Part shown: piece after piece, positions 34,611 to 44,025 of the stretch | Layout of the letters: each line of letters starts with the position of its first letter | Numbering within the stretch: the stretch's first letter is position 1 | Assembly: GCF_000961095.1 (NCBI RefSeq) | Contig: NZ_CP011058.1 | Location: 2,504,501 to 2,568,500 of the forward strand | Length of the DNA stretch: 64,000 nucleotides | Source of the DNA: Paenibacillus beijingensis | GTDB taxonomy: Bacteria; Bacillota; Bacilli; Paenibacillales; Paenibacillaceae | Direction of reading: 5' to 3' | Translations under genes and position numbers: made by a program | Notes under the pieces: generated by a model | Databases searched by the model: none | Seen by the model: the letters and a program-made list of their open reading frames with translations, nothing else | What the model was told of the DNA's origin: nothing

Positions 34611-35984
34611 ATGGGATTTACGATGAAAAAATCCTCTGCCAAGGCCATCCTGAGCGCAACCGTCCTCTTGCCGCTGGCTGCCGCCGGTTGCGGGCAAAAT
34701 GCACCGTCTGAAGCAAATCGCGCGTCATCCCCGGGAGCTTCACAAACGGCAGTAAGCAGCAGCGGCGTTACTTTGTCCCGATCTAATGAGGGAGAAACGA
34801 TCACCTTTCTGACTTCCGGCACGCCATGGATGACCCCTCTGATCGAGAAAATTCCGGAATTTGAAAAGCTTACGGGCATTACCGTTGACGTGCAGCAAAT
34901 GGTCGATACGCAATTATCCAACAAAGTTTCTGTAAGCGCTTCAACTGGCGGGCATGACCTCGATCTGATCTATTATCGGCCGCTGCAGGAAGCGCTGCTT
35001 TTCATCAAAAACAACTGGCTAGAGGACTTGAGCGGATATATTCAGCAGGACCCGGACTTCCACTACGAAGACTTCTTCCAAGCCGGGCGGGACATCACCA
35101 GCAAAGACGGCAAAGTTTACGGCATTCCGACGATGAGCGAACGCACGATGTTTTTCTACAATACCGAAATGTTCAAGGATGCCGGTCTAAGCGGCACGCC
35201 GAAAACGTACGAGGAGCTGGAGGAGTACGCCAAGAAGCTGCATGATCCGGACAATAACCGGTATGCGTTTGCCGTTCGGGGCGAAGGCAACAGTGCGGTG
35301 ACCCAATTCGCGGCTTTCTTGCGGGGCTTCGGGGGCGACTTCATCAAGGACGGCAAAGCGGCGATCAATACGCCCGAAGCGATTAAGGCGTTCGAGTTCT
35401 ATGGCAAATTGGTACGGGAGTACAGTGCGCCCGGCGCGATCAGCAATATTTGGTCGGATTCCCTGGCACTCTTTACGCAAGGACGTGCGGCGATGTACAT
35501 CGATGGAGACGTCCATTATGCCGAAACGGAAGATCCGGAGAGCTCCGTCGTGGCAGGCAAAGTCGGCTTCGGTCCATTCCCCGCAGGTCCGGCAGGTTCA
35601 ACCCCATCCAGCATTATTCCGTGGGCGATCGGCATCAGCAGCGGGTCGAAGCATAAGGAGGCAAGCTGGGAATTTATCAGGTGGGCAACAAGCAAAGGCG
35701 TAGATCTTGAACTGGAATTGCAAGGCAACTCCAGCGCCCGTGATTCGACATGGAAAAATCCGAAGGCCGAGGCGGTATTCCCGAGCGGAATGGTCGAAGT
35801 GATCAAGGCGAGCGGCGCTTCCGGCAATCCGATCGACAGGCCGTACCTCATTAGCGGGGGCGAGGCAAGAAGCATCGTTGCCCAGGTGCTAACGGCGGCG
35901 ATTGCCGGCAAGAAAGAGCTGCAGCCGATTGCGGACGACGCCAATGCGCGGCTTCAGACGCTGGTCGATAAAGAAAAACAATAG
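34611..35984 (+). CDS. Family 1 extracellular solute-binding lipoprotein
   Basis: A 457-residue exported lipoprotein with signal core ATVLLPLAAAGC (lipobox AAGC). The mature protein has the family 1 pattern: ITFLTSGTPWMTPLIEKIPEF, a GIPTMSERTMFFYNTEMF strand and WAIGISSGSKHKEASWEFIRW near the C-terminus. The start at 34611 follows AGGAGTGA. First gene of an operon with two MalFG-type permeases and three metabolic genes. No ATPase gene is present, so a shared MsmX-type ATPase is probably used. Confidence 0.88.
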   Translation: MGFTMKKSSAKAILSATVLLPLAAAGCGQNAPSEANRASSPGASQTAVSSSGVTLSRSNEGETITFLTSGTPWMTPLIEKIPEFEKLTGITVDVQQMVDTQLSNKVSVSASTGGHDLDLIYYRPLQEALLFIKNNWLEDLSGYIQQDPDFHYEDFFQAGRDITSKDGKVYGIPTMSERTMFFYNTEMFKDAGLSGTPKTYEELEEYAKKLHDPDNNRYAFAVRGEGNSAVTQFAAFLRGFGGDFIKDGKAAINTPEAIKAFEFYGKLVREYSAPGAISNIWSDSLALFTQGRAAMYIDGDVHYAETEDPESSVVAGKVGFGPFPAGPAGSTPSSIIPWAIGISSGSKHKEASWEFIRWATSKGVDLELELQGNSSARDSTWKNPKAEAVFPSGMVEVIKASGASGNPIDRPYLISGGEARSIVAQVLTAAIAGKKELQPIADDANARLQTLVDKEKQ

Positions 35985-36020
35985 ACGCTGTTGTTTCTTG
36001 GCCGAGGAAAGGGGTTCCCT

Positions 36021-36899
36021 ATGCTGGCGTGGATCGATAAGCATCTGAAATATATTTTCACGGTACCGACCATTATTTTCGTTCTGCTCATGATTATATA
36101 TCCGATTGGCTATACCCTTCAGCTCAGCTTCTTTGAATGGAGCATGTCCAACACGGTACCGAAGACTTGGGTCGGCCTGTCGAATTACATCTTTTTCTTC
36201 AAGGATGAGCGATTTGCCGCCGCATTCCGTTTCACCGTCTGGTATACGGCGGTTGCCGTCTTCATCGAGACGGTATTGGGGGTGGCCATCGCCCTGTTGA
36301 TCAGCAAGATAAACAGGGGGGCGACACTGATCAAAACCGCATTTATCTTTCCGATGGTCGCGACGCCGGTAGCGGTTGGAATGGTCTGGAAGCTTATCTA
36401 TGAGCCGACAATCGGCGTCGCCAACTATTTGCTGGAGAAGCTTCGAATTCCGGAATCGCTCTGGCTCAGCTCAACCGGTTCCGTGTTCGGTTCCCTGATT
36501 ATGATCGATATCTGGATGTGGACGCCGCTCATCATTCTGATCGTTTTGGCAGGGATCACCTCCTTGCCCAGCGAGCCACACGAGTCCGCGCTGGTGGACG
36601 GGGCCGGATGGTTCCGCACGCTGACCAAAGTGACGCTGCCGCTGCTAAGCTCCTCGATTTTGGTTGCCGTGCTGCTGCGGCTCATTGACTGCCTCAAAAC
36701 GTTCGATATCGTCTATGCAACGACGATGGGCGGTCCGGGTTATGCTTCGGAAAACTTAAATATATTGGCCTACCGGTACGCCTTTGAATATTTTTATTTC
36801 GGCAAATCGTCCGCGCTGTTGATTCTCTTCATCCTTCTGGTTCTGATCCTTTCCATTCTGTTTATATTCGTGAAAAAAAGGGTGGAGGTGGAATATTGA
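36021..36899 (+). CDS. MalF-type ABC importer permease
   Basis: A 292-residue membrane protein with six predicted segments and the EAA loop EPHESALVDGAGWFRTLTKVTLPLL. The start at 36021 follows GAGGAAAGGGG. The stop overlaps the ATG of the next permease by one base. Partner of the family 1 binding protein encoded upstream. Confidence 0.88.
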   Translation: MLAWIDKHLKYIFTVPTIIFVLLMIIYPIGYTLQLSFFEWSMSNTVPKTWVGLSNYIFFFKDERFAAAFRFTVWYTAVAVFIETVLGVAIALLISKINRGATLIKTAFIFPMVATPVAVGMVWKLIYEPTIGVANYLLEKLRIPESLWLSSTGSVFGSLIMIDIWMWTPLIILIVLAGITSLPSEPHESALVDGAGWFRTLTKVTLPLLSSSILVAVLLRLIDCLKTFDIVYATTMGGPGYASENLNILAYRYAFEYFYFGKSSALLILFILLVLILSILFIFVKKRVEVEY

Positions 36900-37723
36900 T
36901 GGGAACCGTCAAAGCAATGAGACGTGCCGGAATCATCGTCATTCCGGTGATCATCGTCCTAATTCTGTGCGCCACCTCCCCTTTTATTTGGATGATTATG
37001 GCTTCGTTCAAGAAAAACGCGGATATTCTGAACCCGGACAGGATGCTTCTGTTCGACCCGACGCTTAAAAATTATATCAGCGTGTTTACAACCTACAGCC
37101 TCATTAAGCCCATCATGAACAGCATCCTGATCAGCGTCATCTCAACGGTTGTCGCCTGCGTATTCGGACTTCCGACCGCTTACGCGATCGCGCGGTGGAA
37201 GATGAACTTCTTTGCGTCCATCATCCTTGTGATCCGGATTATTCCCGCCATTTCCTACCTGGTGCCGTGGCACATCATGTTCGCGCAGATGAAATTGTCG
37301 GGAACCTATACGGCGCTTGTGCTGGCGTACACGCTCTCATCGCTGCCGCTCATCATTTGGATCATGATCCCTTACTTCTCCATGATTCCGAAGGAGCTGG
37401 AGCAGTCCGCCGTCATCGACGGTTCGTCGTTGATCGGATCGTTTGCGCGCATCGTGCTGCCATTGTCTATGCCGGGCATTCTGACGTCTGCGATTTTGGC
37501 GCTCATTTTCGCCTGGAACAACTTTCTGTACGCGCTCGTGTTGAGCGGCAAAAATACCGGAACGCTGCCGATGGCGATCTTTAACTTCATCTCCTACACG
37601 AAGATTGAGTGGGGCGGTTTGATGGCGGCCACAGTCGTCATCACGCTGCCGATCATCGTCATTTCATTGCTGCTGCAAAAATATGTCGTCAGCGGTTTGA
37701 CCGCCGGAGCGGTAAAGGGCTAA
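36899..37723 (+). CDS. MalG-type ABC importer permease
   Basis: A 274-residue membrane protein with six predicted segments and the EAA loop PKELEQSAVIDGSSLIGSFA. The ATG at 36899 forms TGATG with the stop of the previous gene and has GGAGG about 10 nt upstream; a TTG at 36896 is less likely. Second channel subunit of the importer. Confidence 0.88.
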   Translation: MGTVKAMRRAGIIVIPVIIVLILCATSPFIWMIMASFKKNADILNPDRMLLFDPTLKNYISVFTTYSLIKPIMNSILISVISTVVACVFGLPTAYAIARWKMNFFASIILVIRIIPAISYLVPWHIMFAQMKLSGTYTALVLAYTLSSLPLIIWIMIPYFSMIPKELEQSAVIDGSSLIGSFARIVLPLSMPGILTSAILALIFAWNNFLYALVLSGKNTGTLPMAIFNFISYTKIEWGGLMAATVVITLPIIVISLLLQKYVVSGLTAGAVKG

Positions 37724-37743
37724 TCTTAAAGGAGGAACAAATC

Positions 37744-38544
37744 ATGCATCAGCCGATGGAAGATCTGAAAAGAAAGCTTGGACGGGAAGAGGTCGTCGTG
37801 GGCACCTGCGTCAGCCTGGGCGACATGATGGTCTCGGAGCTGCTGGGCTATGCGGGCTGTGATTTTTTGTGGATCGACATGGAGCATTCGGCAAATGACA
37901 AGCAGCAAATATTGCGGCATATTGTGGCTGCGAGAGCGGGCAAAGCCGCCGCTTTCATCCGTATTCCGTGGAATGATCCCATCCTCGTCAAACCGATCTT
38001 GGACATGGGACCGGACGGAATCATCTTTCCTTTTATCCGCAGCGCCCAAGAAGCCGAGCAAGCCGTGCTAAGCAGCCGTTATCCGCCGCGTGGCATCAGA
38101 GGTTTCGGCCCCAACCGCGCCAACGGCTACGGCGCTGCGGAGACGCCGGCCTACCTCGCCCAAGCCGACGATCTGTTCCGGATTATTCAAATCGAGCATA
38201 TCGATGCGGTAAACAGCATTGAGGAGATTTGCCAGGTCGAAGGCATCGATTGCCTCATGTTCGGATCGATGGATCTGTCGGGTTCGCTTGGGCGTCTCGG
38301 CGAGACGGATACGCCCGAATTTATTGAGGCCGTCGACCGCGTTGTAGCCGCTGCGGGCAAACATAACAAGATGCTCGGATGCTGCATCGGATACTCCCAG
38401 GAAACGATCGCCTTTTTTCTGGACCGGGGGATCAAGGTTTTTACGTGCGGGATGGACTCGTACATGCTGCGCTCCTATACGGAGCAAATGGTGCTGGACG
38501 TGCGTACTTATGCGAAGAGCCTTTCGTTGTTAAAATCCGAATAG
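37744..38544 (+). CDS. HpcH/HpaI-family aldolase
   Basis: A 266-residue class II metal-dependent aldolase. Family features are LWIDMEHSANDKQQI, FIRIPWNDPILVKPILDMG, FPFIRSAQEAEQAV, SSRYPPRGIRGFGPNRANGYG and the metal-binding acidic residues in QIEHIDAVNSI and FGSMDLSG. Such enzymes split or form 2-keto-3-deoxy acids and related hydroxy-keto acids to pyruvate and an aldehyde. The start has AAAGGAGG. It is cotranscribed with the importer and the shikimate-dehydrogenase-like gene, pointing to use of an imported sugar acid or cyclic polyol. Confidence 0.87.
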   Translation: MHQPMEDLKRKLGREEVVVGTCVSLGDMMVSELLGYAGCDFLWIDMEHSANDKQQILRHIVAARAGKAAAFIRIPWNDPILVKPILDMGPDGIIFPFIRSAQEAEQAVLSSRYPPRGIRGFGPNRANGYGAAETPAYLAQADDLFRIIQIEHIDAVNSIEEICQVEGIDCLMFGSMDLSGSLGRLGETDTPEFIEAVDRVVAAAGKHNKMLGCCIGYSQETIAFFLDRGIKVFTCGMDSYMLRSYTEQMVLDVRTYAKSLSLLKSE

Positions 38545-38560
38545 AAAAGGATGCGGTACG

Positions 38561-39409
38561 ATGAAAACCAATTTCAGACTGAGGATAACGGGGGCGCTGG
38601 GATTTCCGATCGACGAGAATCCGTCACCCGTCATGTTTGAAGCCGGCTTTGCGAGTTTGGGCCTGGACTGGAGGTACCAGCTAATCGAGGTCCGTCCGGA
38701 ACATCTGAAGGTGGCGCTGCAAGGCGTGCAGGCGATGCAGTTTGACGGTCTGAATCTGACGATCCCCCACAAGGTGGCGGCGATTCCGTATATGGACGAT
38801 TTGTCCAAGAGCGCAAGCATCATCGGCGCGATCAATACCGTTCTGTTCCGTGACGGCAGGATGATTGGAGAGAACACGGACGGTAAAGGCTTTGTCATCA
38901 GTATGGAGAAGAACGGAATTAACCTGCAGGGCAAAAGACTGGTCGTACTTGGCGCGGGCGGCGCTTCGAGAGCGATCTGTGTGGAGTGCGCTCTCGCGGG
39001 ATGCGATTCCATTACGATTATTAACGGCACGATCGAGAAAGCGAAAGAGCTGGAAACGCTGATCAATGAGCAAACGTCATGCCGGGCAAGCGTGATCGAA
39101 TGGACGCCGGGCGTCCGGATTCCCGAATGCGATATTCTGATTAACGCGACGCCGGTCGGACTGTATCCGGACCCGGGCATGCCGGATATTTGCTACGACG
39201 ATATCCGTCCGGGCATGATCGTACAGGACATCATCCCGAATCCGGCTCATACTCCCTTTTACAAAAAGGCCAAGGAGCTGGGCGCGACAGTTTACGACGG
39301 ACAAAGCATGCTTGTATATCAAGGGGCGCTTGCGATTGAGCTGTGGACGGGCTTGACCCCGTCCGATGAGCAGATGAAGGATGCGCTTCACCGCCTCTTT
39401 GCCGAATAA
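38561..39409 (+). CDS. Shikimate/quinate dehydrogenase-like protein
   Basis: A 282-residue AroE-family protein. Motifs are GFPIDENPSPVM (the substrate-binding start, where AroE usually has HSxSP), LNLTIPHKVAA with the catalytic Lys, ENTDGKGF with catalytic Asp, the nucleotide loop GAGGASRA and MLVYQGA near the C-terminus. The altered first motif and the catabolic operon suggest a substrate other than biosynthetic shikimate, for example quinate or a cyclitol. The gene sits 16 nt after the aldolase gene. Confidence 0.83.
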   Translation: MKTNFRLRITGALGFPIDENPSPVMFEAGFASLGLDWRYQLIEVRPEHLKVALQGVQAMQFDGLNLTIPHKVAAIPYMDDLSKSASIIGAINTVLFRDGRMIGENTDGKGFVISMEKNGINLQGKRLVVLGAGGASRAICVECALAGCDSITIINGTIEKAKELETLINEQTSCRASVIEWTPGVRIPECDILINATPVGLYPDPGMPDICYDDIRPGMIVQDIIPNPAHTPFYKKAKELGATVYDGQSMLVYQGALAIELWTGLTPSDEQMKDALHRLFAE

Positions 39410-39465
39410 CGGATACTGCGATGAGCTTGTGGATTTTGAGCATATAGGAAGGGAGCGGCGGTAAC

Positions 39466-39744
39466 ATGAGTTATTTTGCCGTATTTCTGAAGATGGTCGA
39501 TCCCGAGAAAAGCGCTGCGCACCGGCCCGAACATCTGGCGTTTCTGGCCCGGCTGCGCGACGAAGGAATCGTATTTGCGAGCGGCAGATTTTCGGATGGG
39601 TCCGGCGGCCTCGTCATTTACAAAGCCGATTCGCTCGAAGCGGCCGAGAAGTGGGTCTCAAAGGACCCTTATCTCATCCATGGAGCCCGAAGGGCTGAGA
39701 TTCACGAGTGGGAAATGGTCACGAATGCGGTACTGCCGCAATGA
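39466..39744 (+). CDS. YciI-family protein
   Basis: A 92-residue dimeric alpha-beta barrel protein of the YciI type: MSYFAVFLKMVDPEKSAAHR start, HLAFLARLRDEG with the conserved His, and DPYLIHGARRAEIHEW. Relatives include muconolactone-isomerase-like proteins, but most have no known reaction. Last gene of the operon, before a strong terminator. Confidence 0.83.
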   Translation: MSYFAVFLKMVDPEKSAAHRPEHLAFLARLRDEGIVFASGRFSDGSGGLVIYKADSLEAAEKWVSKDPYLIHGARRAEIHEWEMVTNAVLPQ

Positions 39745-39789
39745 TGCACATGGCTGGAGGACGATGCTTTTTGCTATAACAGTTAAGGT

Positions 39790-39824
39790 TCCCGACCGTC
39801 GCGGTCGCGACGGTCGGGATTTTC
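39790..39824 (+). terminator. Terminator of the ABC/aldolase/AroE-like operon
   Basis: TCCCGACCGTCGC (39790-39802) and GCGACGGTCGGGA (39807-39819) are perfect 13-bp arms around a GGTC loop, followed by TTTT. Confidence 0.85.
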
Positions 39825-39887
39825 GTCCAATTGCTTTGGACGACTCCCACCAATGACCTGCTCCACATTTTTTAAAATTGTGCTGTG

Positions 39888-40685
39888 TTAATCGTTCAGT
39901 TGGACTTTCTGGTTATTCTTAGAATTGCCTGCATAAGCAAAAAGCGGTTCACTAAGTTTGAATTCAAACGCTTCTCTGTCAACTCTGCCAACAGTCATGT
40001 TGCTATCATAAAGCTGCAAGAGAAAATGGGCCATTTCATCGCTTGTATGGTATGTACCGAAAGTTTTGTCATAGTCATACTCGCTCGTATTGTTGGCCAC
40101 TTTTCCAAATTCGGATTTGGTTGCCGCCGGTGCCAAAACTTTAGCTTGCAATTTTGCATTGGCGGCTTTCAGTTCATGGGCCAATCCCTCGGTAAATGCA
40201 CTGACAAAAAACTTGGTAGCACAGTAGGTAACGGCCGTAGGCACGATTGTGTATCCGCCAGCTGAAGATATATTGATTAATTGGGTACCGTCCACGTCTC
40301 TATAATCACGTACATACAAGGACGAAAAGATAGTCAGGGCTTCCACGTTTAGGCGCAGCATGGTTTCAATCTTTTCCAAGTCTTGACCGGACACACTTTC
40401 ATAGCTGCCGAAACCTGCATTATTAATCCATGTATCGATTTGATACGGATTTAACTCCCGATAGAGCTGATGGGCGTTTTGACTGACGGATACATCGACT
40501 GCTTTTACCACAATATCCAGCTCAGGAACTTCCTGCAAAATTTCTCTTTTCAGTTCGTTCAGATTATTTTCACGGCGAGCAACAAGTATGATATTTTTCT
40601 TACGTTGGGCGAAAGCCTTTGCTGTCGCGTAACCTATACCGGAGCTTGCTCCGGTAATAACTGTATATTTCCCTTGTGCATCCAT
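39888..40685 (-). CDS. SDR-family oxidoreductase
   Basis: A 265-residue short-chain dehydrogenase with TGASSGIG, an Arg-Arg pair after strand 2 (LVARREN, suggesting NADP(H)), NNAGFG, Ser in NISSAGG and YCATK. It belongs to the DltE/YdfG-like SDRs and has a C-terminal extension without clear function. It is divergent from an AraC-family regulator 219 nt away, its likely controller. Substrate unknown. Confidence 0.87.
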   Translation of the reverse strand: MDAQGKYTVITGASSGIGYATAKAFAQRKKNIILVARRENNLNELKREILQEVPELDIVVKAVDVSVSQNAHQLYRELNPYQIDTWINNAGFGSYESVSGQDLEKIETMLRLNVEALTIFSSLYVRDYRDVDGTQLINISSAGGYTIVPTAVTYCATKFFVSAFTEGLAHELKAANAKLQAKVLAPAATKSEFGKVANNTSEYDYDKTFGTYHTSDEMAHFLLQLYDSNMTVGRVDREAFEFKLSEPLFAYAGNSKNNQKVQLND

Positions 40686-40904
40686 TTGTAATCTCTCCTT
40701 TAACTTGGCATACTGACCCCATAATTTTTGCGATCATAATAAAGTTAAGGATCAGCTTCGGCATCCTTATTATGCAACAAATGAACAGGCGACCGTTATC
40801 CCATTCTTCTCAAATGATAGCCTAATCCTCTCACAGCCATTTACGTTGCGAACAAATATGAATTATGATGGAACTATCAAGGATGGAGGAACAAGGAGGA
40901 TCTT

Positions 40905-41807
40905 ATGTCTGAACGAATATATAGACAGCAGGAGGAGCTTGCCAAACTCATTGAGTGTTATTCAGGCCGGGACGGTGTTCATGCGACTGCTATTCCGTCT
41001 TTATTTTTCACTCGTCGATCTAAGGTTTCCGGATCAAATTTTGGAGTTTACAATCCTTCCTTTTGCATTGTCGTTCAAGGTGTGAAGGAGGTATTGCTGG
41101 GACAGGAGCGCTTTAGGTACGGTCCTGCCGACTACCTTGTTGCATCCGCCCACTTGCCGGTTACCGGCCAAGTCATGGAAGCCTCTTCCCAAGTTCCGTA
41201 TTTGTCTCTCAAACTTGAATTTACCCCGAGTCAAATCTTAGAGATTTTAAGCGATTCTGAAATTCGGGTTGGCCCGAAAGAAAATGCTAAGCGAGGTATT
41301 TTTGTCAGCCGGATGGAATTATCTTTGTTGGATGCGGTTATCAGGTTAGCTCGTCTGCTGGACAATCCTAAGGATATCCCGATACTTGCTCCTATCTTCA
41401 CGAAGGAAATTCTCTACAGGGTTCTGCAAGGGCAGTACGGGGTTGTGCTGGAACAAATTGCAATCGAAGGAAGCAGTGCCAAACGAATCAGAGACGTTAT
41501 CGAACATATCATGAATAACTATGTCAGGTCTTTTCGGATTGAGGAGCTTGCGGAAATAGCGAATATGAGCGTTCCTTCGCTTCATAGGCACTTTAAAGAG
41601 GTAACCGCCATGAGCCCTATTCAGTTCCAAAAACAACTGAGACTGCAGGAAGCACGGCGTCTGTTATTATCCGAGTCAACAGATGCCGCGGATGTCGCAT
41701 TCCGGGTAGGCTATGAAAGTCCGTCGCAATTCGGCCGTGAATATTCCCGAATGTTTGGTTTATCACCTATACAAGATTTAAAGCGCCTGAAGGCAATAAA
41801 CGCATGA
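40905..41807 (+). CDS. AraC-family regulator with AraC_N domain
   Basis: A 300-residue regulator. The N-terminal half matches the AraC_N type (PF06719): NPSFCIVVQGVKEVLLGQERFRYGP and DYLVASAHLPVTGQV. The C-terminal half holds two helix-turn-helix motifs (RIEELAEIANMSVPSLHRHFK and DAADVAFRVGYESPSQFGREY). The ATG follows AAGGAGG. Relatives often regulate a neighbouring divergent SDR or alcohol dehydrogenase gene, as seen here. Confidence 0.88.
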   Translation: MSERIYRQQEELAKLIECYSGRDGVHATAIPSLFFTRRSKVSGSNFGVYNPSFCIVVQGVKEVLLGQERFRYGPADYLVASAHLPVTGQVMEASSQVPYLSLKLEFTPSQILEILSDSEIRVGPKENAKRGIFVSRMELSLLDAVIRLARLLDNPKDIPILAPIFTKEILYRVLQGQYGVVLEQIAIEGSSAKRIRDVIEHIMNNYVRSFRIEELAEIANMSVPSLHRHFKEVTAMSPIQFQKQLRLQEARRLLLSESTDAADVAFRVGYESPSQFGREYSRMFGLSPIQDLKRLKAINA

Positions 41808-41812
41808 ATCCA

Positions 41813-42724
41813 TTACGAAGGGTGAGCTTCAATACCGCCGGAACACCGGCTCTTCATGAAACGGATGAAATTTTGCACTTGATTCGGCATCACATCCTCA
41901 TTCCGGTAAGCCAGGCAGATATACCTTCGGTTTACGCGGCCGGGAAGGTCGCGCATGATGAGCTCGCCCCGCTCGATTTCCTTCATCACACTGCGTAATG
42001 GCAGAATCCCGATTCCGATCCCGTGCTTCACCGATTCCTTGATCGTCTCGATGGCCCCAAGCTCCATCCGAATGTTCCATGCCAGACCGTTCTCCCTCGC
42101 CCAATCCTCCGATAGCTCGCGGGAAGTGGAGCCGTGCTCGTGAACGAGGAAAGGCTCTTTGCTCAAGTCGGCAATGGTGAGGCTTTCTTTCTCAGACAGC
42201 GGATGCCCGGGAGGCAGCAGCAGCTTCAATTCATCCTGCACGAGCGGAACGAGACGCAGTCCGTCCTTAACGGTATCCGGCAGCGAAACGACAGCGACGT
42301 CGACTTCATATTCCGTTAGAAGCGTCAGTATGCTCCCGGCCTGCTTGACGGTCAATGTCGGCGTCACGAGAGGAAACTGCACCTGGAAGTCCGACAAATA
42401 AGGAGGCATAAAATAGGTGGCGGGCGTGTAGCTCGCGCCAATCTTGAGCAGCCCTCTTCCTTGCTCCCGATGCTCCTTCATCAACCTCTCGGCCTCGTCC
42501 ATCAAGGCATAAATCCGCCTCGCATAAGGAAGAAGCTCTTTGCCGGCTTCGGTCAGCTGCAGGTAGCGCAGCTGTTTGCGGAACAATTCGACGCCAAGCT
42601 CCTCTTCCAGCTTCTTCAAATGAAAGCTTACCGTCGGCTGCTTCAACTGCAGCTGCGCCGCGACCTCCGTCAACGTGGAGCAGCGGACGGCTTGGACAAA
42701 TACACGCAATTGCTGAATGTTCAT
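41813..42724 (-). CDS. LysR-family regulator, CysL-like
   Basis: A 303-residue regulator with N-terminal helix-turn-helix (TLTEVAAQLQLKQPTVSFHLKKL) and a C-terminal effector domain. Its sequence resembles the CysL/CbbR branch. It is divergent from the ABC importer operon at 42882 and ends 5 nt from the convergent AraC gene. A perfect 7-bp dyad at 42748 upstream of its start suggests autoregulation and control of the importer. Confidence 0.87.
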   Translation of the reverse strand: MNIQQLRVFVQAVRCSTLTEVAAQLQLKQPTVSFHLKKLEEELGVELFRKQLRYLQLTEAGKELLPYARRIYALMDEAERLMKEHREQGRGLLKIGASYTPATYFMPPYLSDFQVQFPLVTPTLTVKQAGSILTLLTEYEVDVAVVSLPDTVKDGLRLVPLVQDELKLLLPPGHPLSEKESLTIADLSKEPFLVHEHGSTSRELSEDWARENGLAWNIRMELGAIETIKESVKHGIGIGILPLRSVMKEIERGELIMRDLPGRVNRRYICLAYRNEDVMPNQVQNFIRFMKSRCSGGIEAHPS

Positions 42725-42747
42725 GAGATTTCCCCCCTGGCTTCAAT

Positions 42748-42762
42748 ATAGATAATATCTAT
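42748..42762. promoter_or_regulatory. Candidate LysR operator
   Basis: ATAGATAATATCTAT has perfect 7-bp arms about a central A. It overlaps a wider dyad CTATAA/TTATAG (42759-42782). Both lie between the divergent LysR and ABC importer genes, 24-58 nt from the LysR start. Confidence 0.5.
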
Positions 42763-42881
42763 AATTACATCAATACTTATAGAGGTTATTTAATTTTATC
42801 TTATCATTCCGTTAACCTTTAAATGACAATTGGAACTTAATCTAAAGACATGAATTGAAAATATTGGGAGGTTGAAAAATA

Positions 42882-44021
42882 ATGCTGTTGAATCGTCCGG
42901 GGAGCAAAAAATGGATGACGTTCGCTGTCATGAATGCCCTTGTCCTGACCACCGTTGCCTGCGGCAGCAAGGAAGAAGCTGCGAATAATAATGCGGCTTC
43001 CGCTGAAAGTACAAGCCCTTCGGCGGCAAGCACCGCTCCGACAAACACTGCTTCGGCAAGCGAACAGCCGGCCGCTGCACCGGCCAACCAAGGTGAACCC
43101 CTTGTCGTCTACTTGAACGATTTCGACGAAATCATCAAGCCGATGTTTGAGGAAGCGACGGGCTACAAGCTTGAATTGGTGACCGGAAACGGCGCGGAGC
43201 TCGCTTCGCGGATCGAGGCGGAGAAAGGCAACCCGCACTGGGATGTCGTGTGGATGGATTCGATGCCGACCATCGACCAGATGGGCAAACAGGACCAGCT
43301 GCTGGCAGACTGGACGCCGAAAGATATCGACAATCTCACGGATTTCGCCAAACAGTTTGTCCCGGCTAGCCATGCTTATTTTCCGACCGGGGCACACGCC
43401 GCTTCCGTCATCATCTACAATACGAAAGCGATCGATGCAAACAGCGCGCCGAAGACGTGGAAGGATCTTGCGGATCCCAAATTTAAGGGAGCCGTCGGCA
43501 TGGCGGATCCGGCAGTAGCCGCTCCGGCCTACCCGTTTGTGTCCTGGTTTTTCGGGGCGCAGGGAATGGATGCCGGCAAGCAATATTTTGAAAGCTTGAT
43601 CAAGAACGGCGTACATGTGTACCCGAAAAATCCGAACGTCGCCAAAGCGTTGACCGGCGGCGAAATCAAAGTGGCCGCACTGCAGGAGAGCAACGCGTAC
43701 ACGCTTAAAAACAGCGGGGAGCCGGTCGAGATCGTATGGCCGCAAGAAGGGGCGCCGGCATCGGTTCGGGTAGCGGCGATCCAAAAAAATACGAAGCATG
43801 CCGACGCCGCAAAAGCATTTGTTGAATTTCTGCTTGATCCGAAGACGCAGCAAGCATTGATCGATCAAGGCGAGGAAAGCTATTTCGAGCCTTCTGCCAA
43901 AGACGTGCAGCCCAAGAAGGACCGCGCTGCAGACGCCAAGCTTGTCGCCGCGGAAGCCGGCTGGGCGGGAGAGCATGAAGGCGAGATCAAGCAATGGTTC
44001 GCCGACCAAGCGGTGAAATAA
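42882..44021 (+). CDS. Iron/phosphonate-type ABC importer binding lipoprotein
   Basis: A 379-residue exported lipoprotein (signal ending VTTVAC-G, then a long Ala/Ser/Thr linker). The mature domain matches binding proteins of the FbpA/PhnS group: LVVYLNDFDEIIKPMFEEATG, NPHWDVVWMDSMPTID and WKDLADPKFKGAVGMADP. The Tyr pair that binds iron in FbpA is not evident at the expected place, which favours an organic phosphorus ligand such as 2-aminoethylphosphonate over iron. The neighbouring phosphoesterase gene points the same way. GGGAGG precedes the ATG. Confidence 0.83.
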   Translation: MLLNRPGSKKWMTFAVMNALVLTTVACGSKEEAANNNAASAESTSPSAASTAPTNTASASEQPAAAPANQGEPLVVYLNDFDEIIKPMFEEATGYKLELVTGNGAELASRIEAEKGNPHWDVVWMDSMPTIDQMGKQDQLLADWTPKDIDNLTDFAKQFVPASHAYFPTGAHAASVIIYNTKAIDANSAPKTWKDLADPKFKGAVGMADPAVAAPAYPFVSWFFGAQGMDAGKQYFESLIKNGVHVYPKNPNVAKALTGGEIKVAALQESNAYTLKNSGEPVEIVWPQEGAPASVRVAAIQKNTKHADAAKAFVEFLLDPKTQQALIDQGEESYFEPSAKDVQPKKDRAADAKLVAAEAGWAGEHEGEIKQWFADQAVK

Positions 44022-44025
44022 TCCG

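Noticed and set aside
42837..44009. A 390-codon minus-strand ORF opposite the binding-lipoprotein gene
   Set aside because: The plus strand encodes a well-formed lipoprotein with good ribosome binding site and operon context; the antisense product is Arg/Cys-rich and unlike known proteins.
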